Shown here: in pieces, positions 1-7,342 of the stretch
Layout: every line of letters begins with the position of its first letter
How positions within the stretch are numbered: position 1 is the stretch's first letter
NCBI GenBank assembly: GCA_002329645.1
Contig: DCTS01000066.1
Coordinates: forward strand, 1,724-18,110
Direction of reading: 5' to 3'
From: Lachnoclostridium sp. UBA1434
GTDB taxonomy: Bacteria; Bacillota; Clostridia; Lachnospirales; Lachnospiraceae
Length of the DNA: 16,387 nt
The notes under the pieces: generated by a model
What the model was told of the DNA's origin: nothing
The model's database searches: none
Seen by the model: the letters and a program-made list of their open reading frames with translations, nothing else
Translations under genes and position numbers: made by a program

Positions 1-1434
1 CTTGACTATTGAAAGTCCTATACCGCTCCCGCCATATTCTCTGGTTCTGGCTTTATCCACCTTATAGAACTTAATCCATATCTTATCCAGTTCATCCTCG
101 GGAATATTTTCTCCGGTATTGAATACGGCAACCCTTACCACATCCTCCCGTATTATAAATTTAATTTCTATAATCCCTCCATTATTAACATGGTGGATGG
201 CATTGCTGATGTAGTTTGTTACTACCTGCTCAACCATATATTCATCAGCCCATACATATACAGGAGAGGTTTCTGCAAAATATAACCTGACCTCCTTTTG
301 CCTAAGCAATATGTCTACGGAATCAAGAACAGCGCGAACCAGGGCTGTCAAATCAAATCTCTCAAAATTCACAGGATTCTGCCCGGATTCCAGCTCATTA
401 AGAGTCAGCAGCTTTTTAACCATTTTATTCATCTTGTCTGCCTCATCCATGATTACCTCACAATAAAAATCACGGTTTTCTTTATCATCATTGATATTTT
501 CCTTGAGTCCTTCGGCATATCCCTGGATCAGTGATATGGGTGTTTTCAGCTCATGGGAGACATTGGATAAAAATTCCTTCCTCATCTCATCTATCTCTAT
601 CTTCTTCTGGATATCAGTCATCAGCTCGTTATTAGCCGACTTCAGCTCCGAAACAGTACTTTTTAGCTTATCGGAAAGACTGTTGATGCTGTTACCCAGC
701 GTATCTATCTCGTCATTGGTTTTCCCCTGGTATTTTACTTCAAAATCCAGATCGGACATTTTCTTTGCTATTTCAGACAGCTCAAGGATAGGCTTGGTAA
801 AGCTCTTGCTTATCAGCATCATTACGATACTTCCGATAATAACAGCCCCTATACCGATATAGGCAAGGAACCTGTTGGCTATATTCACGCCCTCCTGTAT
901 GCTTTCAAAATTTGAGCGCAGGAATATTATTTTATCATGCCCAAGCGTACCTACCAGGTCCAGGTAATTGGCATCATAATGCTCATCATACAGATTGCAT
1001 ATCATATACTCGTCAGTATCCTTAATAAGCGTGGTATTACCTGTATTCTGGCGGTCAAGATAATAGTTTATCAACAGGTTTATCTGGAACTTTTCTCTCT
1101 CTCCCAGGTTACTTGGCTCCGGATAATTGTATACCATCTGCCATGCCAAAAACTTAATTACATAGATATTGACTCCATGGCTTGAGGAAAGCCTTTCCAT
1201 TGCGAGGGTGGCTTCTTCTGACAGATATATCCCTTCATCCTCATAAGCGTCCTTTGAATTCTCACCCTCGTATATCTCTTTAACCTTCCTGTATACGTCG
1301 GTTAGTGTCTTCACCTTATATCGCTCATAATAATCGGATAAAAAGGTACGGTTGATAAACCATGTAAGAAAAATTGTTATAATAATAAGCGCCATCAACA
1401 GAAAGGTCAGCTTAAATCTTATGGAGTTCTTCAT
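1..1434 (-). CDS. Sensor histidine kinase, C-terminus cut by window edge
   Basis: Membrane sensor kinase that should phosphorylate the regulator encoded just upstream. 478 residues are readable and remain in frame to the window edge. A first membrane segment lies at about 7-27 and a second at about 189-208, enclosing an extracellular sensor region of about 160 residues. A HAMP-like linker (about 209-260) and short coiled coil follow. The H-box (NVSHELKTPISL) places the phospho-accepting His at 294, and the N-box (NYISNAIHHV) is at about 407-416. The G1 region (NTGENIP, about 439) and G2 glycines (GGSGIGLSIVK) end the visible part, so only a short tail is missing. The ATG overlaps the regulator stop by one base (TAATG), implying translational coupling. 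The architecture matches VanS/PhoR-like OmpR-partner kinases; the stimulus cannot be told from sequence. Confidence 0.95.
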   Translation of the reverse strand, partial: MKNSIRFKLTFLLMALIIITIFLTWFINRTFLSDYYERYKVKTLTDVYRKVKEIYEGENSKDAYEDEGIYLSEEATLAMERLSSSHGVNIYVIKFLAWQMVYNYPEPSNLGEREKFQINLLINYYLDRQNTGNTTLIKDTDEYMICNLYDEHYDANYLDLVGTLGHDKIIFLRSNFESIQEGVNIANRFLAYIGIGAVIIGSIVMMLISKSFTKPILELSEIAKKMSDLDFEVKYQGKTNDEIDTLGNSINSLSDKLKSTVSELKSANNELMTDIQKKIEIDEMRKEFLSNVSHELKTPISLIQGYAEGLKENINDDKENRDFYCEVIMDEADKMNKMVKKLLTLNELESGQNPVNFERFDLTALVRAVLDSVDILLRQKEVRLYFAETSPVYVWADEYMVEQVVTNYISNAIHHVNNGGIIEIKFIIREDVVRVAVFNTGENIPEDELDKIWIKFYKVDKARTREYGGSGIGLSIVK

Positions 1435-2108
1435 TAATCCACCTCAAATTTGTATCCAAGTCCCCATATTGTTTTAATATAGTCTCCCTTTTTCCCCATT
1501 TTGCTCCTGAGCTTCTTCACATGGGTATCGATTGTTCTGGCATCGCCGAAATAATCATAGTTCCAGACATTGTTCAGTATACGCTCTCTGGAAAGGGCAA
1601 CTCCCTTATTTGCAATAAAATATGATAGCAGTTCAAACTCCTTGAAGCTTAAATCTATGCTCTCCCCGTCGATTTTTACTATATGAGCTACCTTGTCCAG
1701 AGTTATGCCGCCTATCTCAATAGGTTCCTCATCCGCTCCCGTCGTCCTGCGAAGTACCGCTTCAACTCTGGCTACAAGTATTTTGGGGCTGAAGGGCTTG
1801 GATATATATTCATCAACTCCCAGCTCGAATCCGTAAAGCTCATCCTTCTCATCACCTTTTGCAGTCAGCATGATTATCGGAACCTTGGAATATTGCCTTA
1901 TTTCCCTGCATACCTGCCAGCCATCCATCTTCGGCATCATTACATCCAGAATAATCAAAGCAATATTCTTATCTGAAAAGAAAATATCTATAGCCTGCTC
2001 GCCATTTTCCGCTTCGAGTACCTCGTAATCCTTCCGGACCAGAAAATCCTTTACGAGCTTTCGCATACGGCTTTCATCGTCCACAACCAAGATCTTAAGC
2101 TTATCCAT
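1434..2108 (-). CDS. OmpR/PhoB-family response regulator
   Basis: Cytoplasmic transcription factor and output of the adjacent kinase. The 224-residue protein has a receiver domain at about 1-120 and a winged-helix DNA-binding domain at about 130-224. Receiver residues are intact: D10 and D11 (acidic pocket), D55 (phospho-acceptor, LDVMMP), T82 and K104 (SKPF). The C-terminal half carries the typical RTIDTHVKKLRSK recognition region and ends in the usual IKTIWGLGYKF wing. The start is set at ATG 2108 because GGAGGTG lies 6 nt upstream; an in-frame ATG at 2150 would add 14 residues that lack receiver homology and would overlap the likely promoter. The target genes are unknown. Confidence 0.96.
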   Translation of the reverse strand: MDKLKILVVDDESRMRKLVKDFLVRKDYEVLEAENGEQAIDIFFSDKNIALIILDVMMPKMDGWQVCREIRQYSKVPIIMLTAKGDEKDELYGFELGVDEYISKPFSPKILVARVEAVLRRTTGADEEPIEIGGITLDKVAHIVKIDGESIDLSFKEFELLSYFIANKGVALSRERILNNVWNYDYFGDARTIDTHVKKLRSKMGKKGDYIKTIWGLGYKFEVD

Positions 2109-2149
2109 TCGGCACCTCCGAAACATATGCTTATAATTGATTTCAAGCA

Positions 2150-2158
2150 ATTATAGCA
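2150..2158 (-). promoter_or_regulatory. Extended -10 promoter for the two-component operon
   Basis: On the minus strand this reads TGCTATAAT, an extended -10 element (TGn plus perfect TATAAT). No convincing -35 hexamer sits 17 nt upstream, as is common for extended -10 promoters. Transcription would start near 2143, giving a leader of about 35 nt before the regulator ATG. Confidence 0.6.
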
Positions 2159-2178
2159 TGGAAATTTGAAGTATTTGT

Positions 2179-2271
2179 GTTCGCTTTAGGTTTATCTACT
2201 ATGATTTTACAACCGGCAATATATAAAAGCAAGATAAAGCGAACTACATACACTAAGTGTACATAGCTCGC
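2179..2271. promoter_or_regulatory. Inverted-repeat cluster upstream of the two-component operon
   Basis: Two nested symmetries are visible. A perfect 10-bp inverted repeat pairs GTTCGCTTTA (2179-2188) with TAAAGCGAAC (2235-2244). A 33-nt near-palindrome spans 2239-2271: outer arms GCGAACTA and TAGCTCGC (7 of 8 match), inner arms TACACT and AGTGTA around a single central A at 2255. The cluster lies between the operon promoter and a rightward consensus promoter at 2281. It may be a regulator binding region; an RNA role is not excluded. Confidence 0.45.
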
Positions 2272-2280
2272 TCTCGCTTC

Positions 2281-2308
2281 TTGACATAGCTTTATAAAAA
2301 CGTATAAT
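2281..2308 (+). promoter_or_regulatory. Consensus sigma-A-type promoter with no assigned gene
   Basis: Perfect TTGACA (2281-2286) and perfect TATAAT (2303-2308) are separated by 16 bp. Transcription would start near 2315 and run right into the 3' end of the acetyltransferase gene on its antisense strand. No plus-strand reading frame with a ribosome binding site follows. Confidence 0.6.
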
Positions 2309-2327
2309 ATACGGGCAGTCTTATGCA

Positions 2328-2379
2328 TAAGCCATAGACTTACTACAAATTGCATATTATGTATGCAAGTATGGCTTTT
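2328..2379. other. Two-tier stem-loop beside the acetyltransferase 3' end
   Basis: An outer stem pairs AAGCCATA with TATGGCTT. An inner 7-bp stem pairs TTGCATA with TATGCAA around a 5-nt loop. On the plus strand a short TTTT follows, and the structure begins about 15 nt after the start expected from the 2281 promoter. A 12-bp palindrome (CTTATGCATAAG, 2320-2331) overlaps its left side. It could be a weak terminator for either strand or the body of a small RNA. Confidence 0.35.
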
Positions 2380-2391
2380 GGGATAACAATA

Positions 2392-3252
2392 CTATACTAT
2401 AATTTTATATTCATAATTATCATTCAGTATAGTATATCCCACCTTCTCATAAGCCCTGGCGGACAAAGGGTTTTTCTTGTCTACGAAAAGAGTGCAGAAC
2501 ATAAATCCCTGTTCCAGAATCTCCTTGCTCATATAATAAATGTTTGCGGCTGCATACCCCAATCCTCTGTATTCCTCGGGTGTATAAATATAATTAATTG
2601 TAACTCCGTTCTTAAGCTGTCTTGCTGCTGCAGCCATAGATACTATTTCCTTCTCATTATTCTCAAACACATGAAATTTATTGCTGTATATCAAATCCTT
2701 CACGCAGGCATTTGCCGTTTCGTAGTTGATTTCATTTGCCAGAGACTCCAGCTGGAATCTGATCATCCAGTCGGTAATAAGGGTTGCTTCTTCCGGATAT
2801 GCAAGCCTGTGAAATCCGTCTGCCGGTTTAATCTCGTTGACCTTTCTTATCACCATGATATCGTTACCCAGCTTTTCCATGAAGGACACGTTTGCACCCT
2901 TTTTATAATGTTCAATAAATATCCGGCAGATGTCATACCTGGCATTCAGTCCTGCAACCGGAGTATGGTGCTGTATAAAATACTCGGCAAGCAGGCCTGC
3001 AGCCTGCTCAAGGCTTTCCTTCGGATAGTTTCCTGCATATATTGATACATTTTCAGGGTATGCGTTGCAAAAATGCAATAATACATAATCATTGTCCTGA
3101 ATAACGCCAAACATGAATTTATTATCGGAAGTCCCGGCATTATTCTCTCTGGCTGAATAATATACTAACTGACTGGCTGCTTCATCCTTAAGCAGCTCTG
3201 CTTCGTTTTCCTCCAGATAGGCTCCTGCACTTTCGTATTCCTTAACAAGCAT
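2392..3252 (-). CDS. GNAT-family N-acetyltransferase
   Basis: Predicted cytoplasmic acetyl-CoA-dependent acetyltransferase of 286 residues, longer than a single GNAT domain. The C-terminal half (about 140-286) carries the GNAT signature: a beta strand (TINYIYTP), the acetyl-CoA pyrophosphate loop as EEYRGLGYAAA at about 228-238, and a late NPLSARAYEKVGY segment typical of motif B. The N-terminal part (about 1-130) looks like a degenerate companion domain as in other two-domain GNAT proteins (inference). ATG 3252 is preceded by AGAGGAG at good spacing. It is divergent from the YitT gene and monocistronic. The substrate cannot be inferred. Confidence 0.85.
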   Translation of the reverse strand: MLVKEYESAGAYLEENEAELLKDEAASQLVYYSARENNAGTSDNKFMFGVIQDNDYVLLHFCNAYPENVSIYAGNYPKESLEQAAGLLAEYFIQHHTPVAGLNARYDICRIFIEHYKKGANVSFMEKLGNDIMVIRKVNEIKPADGFHRLAYPEEATLITDWMIRFQLESLANEINYETANACVKDLIYSNKFHVFENNEKEIVSMAAAARQLKNGVTINYIYTPEEYRGLGYAAANIYYMSKEILEQGFMFCTLFVDKKNPLSARAYEKVGYTILNDNYEYKIIV

Positions 3253-3380
3253 AAATTCTCCTCTTTCTTCAACAAATAATTCCTAACTATAAATTTTCCC
3301 CATATATTACGTTTTAAACTTATTTGCATCTTAATTATATTCATTTCATTGTATATCCATATCAAGTCATTATTTATGTA

Positions 3381-3409
3381 TTGACTTTTCATTTATGCAA
3401 TATCATACT
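3381..3409 (+). promoter_or_regulatory. Promoter for the YitT-family gene
   Basis: TTGACT (3381-3386), a 17-bp spacer and CATACT (3404-3409). The predicted start is about 35 nt upstream of the ATG at 3450. On the opposite strand a TATAAT at 3334-3339 and a TTGATA at 3360-3365 may serve the acetyltransferase, but their 20-bp spacing is poor. Confidence 0.5.
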
Positions 3410-3449
3410 TTTTAGTACAAGACATAAATAATAAAGATGGGAGGCTTTG

Positions 3450-4313
3450 ATGGAAACCGATAGGACGATTTATGTAAGGATAAAGGAGTATATTCTTATA
3501 ACAGCCGGGGTTCTGCTTGTTGTAGCCGGGGTTTATTTCTTCAAGTTCCCCAACAACTTTTCTATCGGCGGGGTAACCGGCATTGCAATCATATTGAGCA
3601 GGCTGCTTAACGGAGCGTTAAGCTCGGGAATGATTGTCCTCATATTAAACCTTGTTCTTCTTATAATAGGGTATATCTTTCTTGGGAAAAGCTTCGGCAA
3701 CAGAACTGCATACGGAAGCCTTCTTATGTCGCTGGCTATCAGGCTTCTGGAAGTTTTTGTCCCGATGGAGGGCCCCCTTACCAACGAGCCAATGCTTGAG
3801 CTGGCCTTTGCAATCATACTTCCTGCCGTCGGTGCAGCAATACTGTTTAATATCGGAGCCTCTACAGGAGGCACGGATATCATTGCCATGCTGCTTAAAA
3901 AGTATTCCAATATAGATATAGGCCGTTCGCTGCTTTTGTCGGACTTCCTGCTGACTATGGTCACATTCATCGTATTCGGTGTTCAAACAGGACTTCTCGC
4001 AATTCTTGGCCTGCTCCTGAAATCTACGCTTATTGATACTGTAATAGAAAATTTGAATTTGAATAAATATTTTACTATTATTTGCGAAAATCCAAAGCCA
4101 ATCTGCGATTTCATAATGAAGAACATTCACCGCAGCGCCACTGTAATTGACGCCAAGGGCGCCTTTACCGAAAAGAATAAGAAAATCATACTTACAGTCA
4201 TGAACCGTTCACAGGCAGTCAGTCTCAGAAAGTTCATTAAGGAGACCGAGCCTGAAGCATTTCTGCTTATAACCAATACAAGCGAAATCATCGGACGAGG
4301 CTTCCGCGGATGA
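3450..4313 (+). CDS. YitT-family membrane protein (DUF161 + DUF2179)
   Basis: Integral membrane protein of 287 residues with no firmly known substrate. The N-terminal two-thirds form about five or six hydrophobic helices with the family's conserved segments, including PNNFSIGGVTGIAI in the first repeat and GASTGGTDIIAMLLKK near the middle. The last 80 or so residues form the soluble DUF2179 domain (FTIICENPKPICDFI through TNTSEIIGRGF), thought to be a small ligand-sensing module. ATG 3450 follows GGGAGG by 5 nt; a TTG three bases earlier is the other possible start but is worse spaced. The gene has its own promoter. Length and order match the family. Confidence 0.93.
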   Translation: METDRTIYVRIKEYILITAGVLLVVAGVYFFKFPNNFSIGGVTGIAIILSRLLNGALSSGMIVLILNLVLLIIGYIFLGKSFGNRTAYGSLLMSLAIRLLEVFVPMEGPLTNEPMLELAFAIILPAVGAAILFNIGASTGGTDIIAMLLKKYSNIDIGRSLLLSDFLLTMVTFIVFGVQTGLLAILGLLLKSTLIDTVIENLNLNKYFTIICENPKPICDFIMKNIHRSATVIDAKGAFTEKNKKIILTVMNRSQAVSLRKFIKETEPEAFLLITNTSEIIGRGFRG

Positions 4314-4390
4314 GAAATGTATTATTCATCAGTATTATCATGTACAGGCAAATCGCCGGCTATATTGAAAACACTTAGTATATCATGTGT

Positions 4391-4420
4391 TTCACAGGTA
4401 AATTGTGCAATTCATATTAT
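4391..4420 (+). promoter_or_regulatory. Candidate promoter for the rubrerythrin-like gene
   Basis: TTCACA (4391-4396, one mismatch to TTGACA), an 18-bp spacer and TATTAT (4415-4420, one mismatch to TATAAT). It would give a leader of about 43 nt. A 6-bp inverted repeat (AAACAC/GTGTTT) flanks its upstream edge. No PerR-like box is evident. Confidence 0.45.
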
Positions 4421-4469
4421 ATTGGATTGGCTCATATGATATATAAATCAGAACATTCAGGTGCGGCTA

Positions 4470-5000
4470 ATGGATTTTATGCAGAGCAGGACCTATGCCA
4501 ATCTTCAGACGGCCTTTGAGTTTGAGCTTGAATCCAGTACATTGCTTTCGATATCCGCGGACAGGGCCAGGCAGGAGGATTATCAGCAAATAGGCAACAT
4601 TTATGATACATTTGCAAGAAATAATAAGGAACATGCCAGGATATGGATGAGACAGCTGAACGGCGGGACTCTGCCCTCAATGACCGAGCTGCTTCAATCT
4701 GATTACCAGAGAGAAAACTATGCCGGCAATACAATGTACAGGGAATTTGCACGAATTGCTGCAGAAGAAGGATTTACACAAATAGCTGCCTTGTTTAACG
4801 GAGTGGCGAATATTGATCTTAATCATGCCCTGACTTTAAGGACTCAATATGAAAATGTTGTGCGGGAGGAGGTCTTCTGCAAACCCCGGGAACAATTATG
4901 GATTTGTTTGCAATGCGGCAATATTCTGTCGGGCTTGTGCGCACCGGAGGTTTGTCCGGTATGCGGATTCCCCCAGGGCTATTATCGTGTATATGAATAG
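4470..5000 (+). CDS. Rubrerythrin-like protein with degenerate diiron site
   Basis: Ferritin-like four-helix domain (about 1-135) plus a C-terminal rubredoxin-type domain (about 140-176), 176 residues. Classical rubrerythrins are cytoplasmic peroxide reductases using a diiron site and a one-iron rubredoxin site. The rubredoxin ligands are intact (C146, C149, C162, C165; CLQCG and CPVCG). Compared with remembered rubrerythrin sequence, E19 and H55 are kept, but the ExxH glutamate is N52, the two ligands before the MY pair are A85 and T88, and the late glutamate is D116. The flanking residues (SRT, AF, KEHA, ENY, FARIA, EEGF) still align well. ATG 4470 is preferred over GTG 4461 because AGGTG lies 6 nt upstream of it. 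Fold certain; peroxidase activity doubtful. Confidence 0.88.
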   Translation: MDFMQSRTYANLQTAFEFELESSTLLSISADRARQEDYQQIGNIYDTFARNNKEHARIWMRQLNGGTLPSMTELLQSDYQRENYAGNTMYREFARIAAEEGFTQIAALFNGVANIDLNHALTLRTQYENVVREEVFCKPREQLWICLQCGNILSGLCAPEVCPVCGFPQGYYRVYE

Positions 5001-5048
5001 ATTATATTAGGCAAAAATGATGTGTAATAAATATGTATATTAGAATAA

Positions 5049-5121
5049 TATACAATAAAAGCAGCCTGTTCAGGCAAGGATTGTTAAGATCCTGTCCTGT
5101 ACAGGCCGCATTTATTGTATA
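5049..5121. terminator. 73-nt near-palindrome, probable bidirectional terminator
   Basis: Two 33-nt arms (5049-5081 and 5089-5121) match at 28 of 33 positions around a 7-nt loop. GC-rich core pairs include GCCTGT with ACAGGC and AGGAT with ATCCT. The flanks are AT-rich on both sides, so each strand ends in a T-rich tail (TTTTATTG on the minus strand, TTTATTG on the plus). It sits between the convergent rubrerythrin-like and CAP genes, the expected place for a shared terminator. Confidence 0.65.
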
Positions 5122-5143
5122 GGCAATCAGTACGCCAGATAGC

Positions 5144-6400
5144 TTAGCCGATAAAGAGCTGTGACCAGTAAATAACACCGTTTGACTGATATACACCTAT
5201 TCCGATTTTGCTGAAGCCGGCATTCAGTATATTAGCTCTGTGTCCCGGTGAGTTCATCCATCCATTCACGACCTCCTGAGGAGTTCTCTGTCCGTAGGCG
5301 ATATTCTCTCCTGCTGTCCTGTAGGAAATGCCATACTCCTGCAATACTGTTGAAAACTTGCTGCCGTTAGGCCTTGTATGGGAGAAGGACTGGGCAGTTT
5401 CCTGCGCGCGCTTGCCTGCTGCTGCCGCTAAGGTAGAATTTGTTGTAAGTGCCGAAAGACCTGCCTTAGCTCTCTCAGCATTTACCAACTGAAGCACCTG
5501 GTCTGCATAGCTCCCGACGGTGGTATTGCTGCCGTTGGATGTATTGCTTCCGGAAGTATTGCCGGTATTTCCCGTTGGCTTTGTAGGAGAAGCCTGGGAT
5601 GAGGGCTTGGTTGAAGCATTGCTTCCCGGCTGCTTTGTGCCGGGCCTGGTTGTCTGTGTCTGGGTGTTCTTGCCTGATTCGCTTCCAAAGATTTTCAGGA
5701 TATCATCAAGTGATCCGATTTTCTTAAGGTCACTCGCATTCAGGTTGCTATATCCGTTCTTCTGAAGCTTGTCGGCTACATCAGCATATGAGTTACAGTC
5801 GGATAAATCGCTCTTGTATACATATGTCCTTCCGTTTTTTGCAAGCTCATTCAAAAGGTTTTCCTTTGAATAATTATTATTTGTATATTTGGTGTTCTTG
5901 CCTGCTGCACTATTTGCATTGCTGTTTGTCGTGCAGTTTGCATTGTTGTTTACTGTGTTCTTTGTTGTGTTGCTTGCTGTGTTGTTTCTTATGCTGTTGT
6001 CTGTGCTGACATTTGCTGCCTTTTTGCCTGCTGTTGCAGCATTTTTGCTGCCTTCAGTCCTTTTAGTTCTGTTACTGACCTTGGCGTTATTGTCTTTTGT
6101 ATCTCTGTCTCCTGTTTTTTCAGCTGTATTCTTATCGTACTTAAGTGCTGAATTGTCATCGCCGTTATCAGCCTGTGCATCTGCTGCAGGGGCTGCCTGC
6201 TCCTTTGTACTGTCTGCATCCTGATTAATTGCTGTATCTTCAGTATCCTGCGCCTTTTCATCAATGGTATCCTGCTGCGTATCCTGTATATTATATATAC
6301 TGTCATTCTTATCTTCATTGACTGATGTCAACTGATTCACACCAAGAATACCTGTGACGGTTAATGCCAGTGAACATATCGCTGCTATAATAAGTTTCAT
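5144..6400 (-). CDS. Secreted CAP/SCP-domain protein (YkwD-like)
   Basis: 418-residue exported protein. A signal peptide covers about 1-21 with no lipobox-like Cys after it. Residues about 25-177 and 243-297 are low complexity, rich in Asn, Thr, Ser, Ala, Asp and Lys. They are separated by a folded-looking 178-242 segment (YVYKSDLSDCNSYADVADKL). The CAP domain occupies 298-418 with its conserved pieces: LVNAERAKAGL, FSHTRPNG (His 341), GENIA (Glu 365) and GWMNSPGHRANIL (His 387). These match the His/Glu cavity of bacterial YkwD-type CAP proteins, whose biochemical role is unsettled. AGGAGG lies 7 nt before the ATG. It is monocistronic. The linker resembles cell-wall-spanning regions, but no LPxTG, LysM or SH3 motif is present. 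Confidence 0.92.
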   Translation of the reverse strand: MKLIIAAICSLALTVTGILGVNQLTSVNEDKNDSIYNIQDTQQDTIDEKAQDTEDTAINQDADSTKEQAAPAADAQADNGDDNSALKYDKNTAEKTGDRDTKDNNAKVSNRTKRTEGSKNAATAGKKAANVSTDNSIRNNTASNTTKNTVNNNANCTTNSNANSAAGKNTKYTNNNYSKENLLNELAKNGRTYVYKSDLSDCNSYADVADKLQKNGYSNLNASDLKKIGSLDDILKIFGSESGKNTQTQTTRPGTKQPGSNASTKPSSQASPTKPTGNTGNTSGSNTSNGSNTTVGSYADQVLQLVNAERAKAGLSALTTNSTLAAAAGKRAQETAQSFSHTRPNGSKFSTVLQEYGISYRTAGENIAYGQRTPQEVVNGWMNSPGHRANILNAGFSKIGIGVYQSNGVIYWSQLFIG

Positions 6401-6830
6401 TTTAGTACCTCCTGTTTGGCTGTGTGTCTCGTTGCTCCTTCAGACTACCATAGTAGTATGTGCAGTTCAATAGTTAGATGTTGGACAGGCTTCCTGTATC
6501 TTGATATTAATAACCATTATATACCATATATTCTGTACACACAGGGCGGGCAATAGAATGTATGAAATTAGTCAAATGCCGATTTTAAGCTATTTCCACC
6601 GGCTTTAGTCATCCCGGTATTATTAACGGGGGGGGGTATTACCGAAACGTCTTTATTACCTGTTCCTGTCAGAAATACAGTATATTATTTTAAAAAAGTA
6701 TTACAAAGATGTTAAGTAATTTCTGCTGATGGTCTTACAAATGGAAATTCCTATTATATATATTGATTATTTATGTTAATACATGTATAATTCCGGTAAT
6801 GGCACGGTAATCCTATGCTTAGGGGGCTAT
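6401..6830. other. Divergent intergenic region with a G9 tract
   Basis: This 430-base gap separates the CAP gene (left) from the Cys-rich gene (right). It contains a run of nine G at 6628-6636, flanked by CGGTA and TACCG, in otherwise AT-rich DNA. A TATAAT on the minus strand near 6515-6525 could start CAP transcription, but no good -35 accompanies it. The rightward promoter is listed separately. No reading frame in the gap has a credible ribosome binding site. Confidence 0.5.
6763..6791 (+). promoter_or_regulatory. Promoter for the Cys-rich protein gene
   Basis: TTGATT (6763-6768), a 17-bp spacer and a perfect TATAAT (6786-6791). Transcription would begin near 6798. This rules out the longer reading frame that begins at ATG 6783 and supports the start at 6831. 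Confidence 0.65.
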
Positions 6831-7292
6831 ATGAAAATTGATACTAAATCCATATCCTTAAATGATAAATATCCTCCCTCAGAGCCCTGCAGCTGTGAGA
6901 TATGCAGGTCATATTGCATACGTCCCGGCTGGTGGACCGTTGAGGAGGCCAGGCGTGCTATTGATGCAGGCTATGGAAGCCGTATGATGCTTGAAGTCTC
7001 TCCCGATTTAAGCTTTGGCGTCCTGTCTCCCGCCTTTAAGGGCTGTGAAGGAAATTTTGCTCTTCAGGAATATGCTGATAGCGGATGCAATTTTCTTAAG
7101 GATGGACTTTGCGAGCTTCACGGAACCGGCTTTGAACCGCTGGAATGCTTATATTGTCATCATAGCAGAAGGGGTATGGGACAAAAATGCCATGAGGATA
7201 TCGAGAAGGATTGGCATACCCTTAAGGGGCAGCTCCTGATTAAGAACTGGATTGATATAATAAATAATAATCATGCTTCAGGGGAATTATAA
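6831..7292 (+). CDS. YkgJ-like Cys-cluster protein
   Basis: Small cytoplasmic protein of 153 residues with clustered cysteines. CSCEICRSYC sits near the N-terminus and is followed by PGWW. Further Cys residues fall in KGCEGN, SGCNFLKDGLCELH, LECLYCHH and QKCHED. This layout resembles the YkgJ/zinc-or-iron-chelating Cys-cluster families, so metal binding is likely, but the metal and function are not known. ATG 6831 is chosen because AGGGGG lies 4 nt upstream and the promoter's -10 box lies between this start and the upstream ATG. A second small gene follows 50 bases later and probably shares the transcript. The family assignment is moderate; this could be a related uncharacterised family. Confidence 0.75.
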   Translation: MKIDTKSISLNDKYPPSEPCSCEICRSYCIRPGWWTVEEARRAIDAGYGSRMMLEVSPDLSFGVLSPAFKGCEGNFALQEYADSGCNFLKDGLCELHGTGFEPLECLYCHHSRRGMGQKCHEDIEKDWHTLKGQLLIKNWIDIINNNHASGEL

Positions 7293-7342
7293 GTATGAGG
7301 AATATAAAGCAAAGTACATCAATCCAGGAAGGAGATTACATT

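Noticed and set aside
298..1185. Plus-strand frames across the kinase gene
   Set aside because: They are antisense to a continuous 478-codon histidine kinase with all expected motifs.
2350..3045. 231-codon plus-strand frame downstream of the orphan promoter
   Set aside because: It is antisense to a convincing GNAT gene, has no ribosome binding site and shows no recognisable domain.
3533..4130. Two long minus-strand frames across the YitT gene
   Set aside because: Both are shadows of a well-supported membrane protein gene with its own promoter and ribosome site.
5889..6224. Hydrophobic Leu/Val/Ala-rich plus-strand frame resembling a membrane protein
   Set aside because: It is the complement of the Asn/Thr/Ser-rich linker of the CAP protein; the apparent hydrophobicity is a strand artefact.
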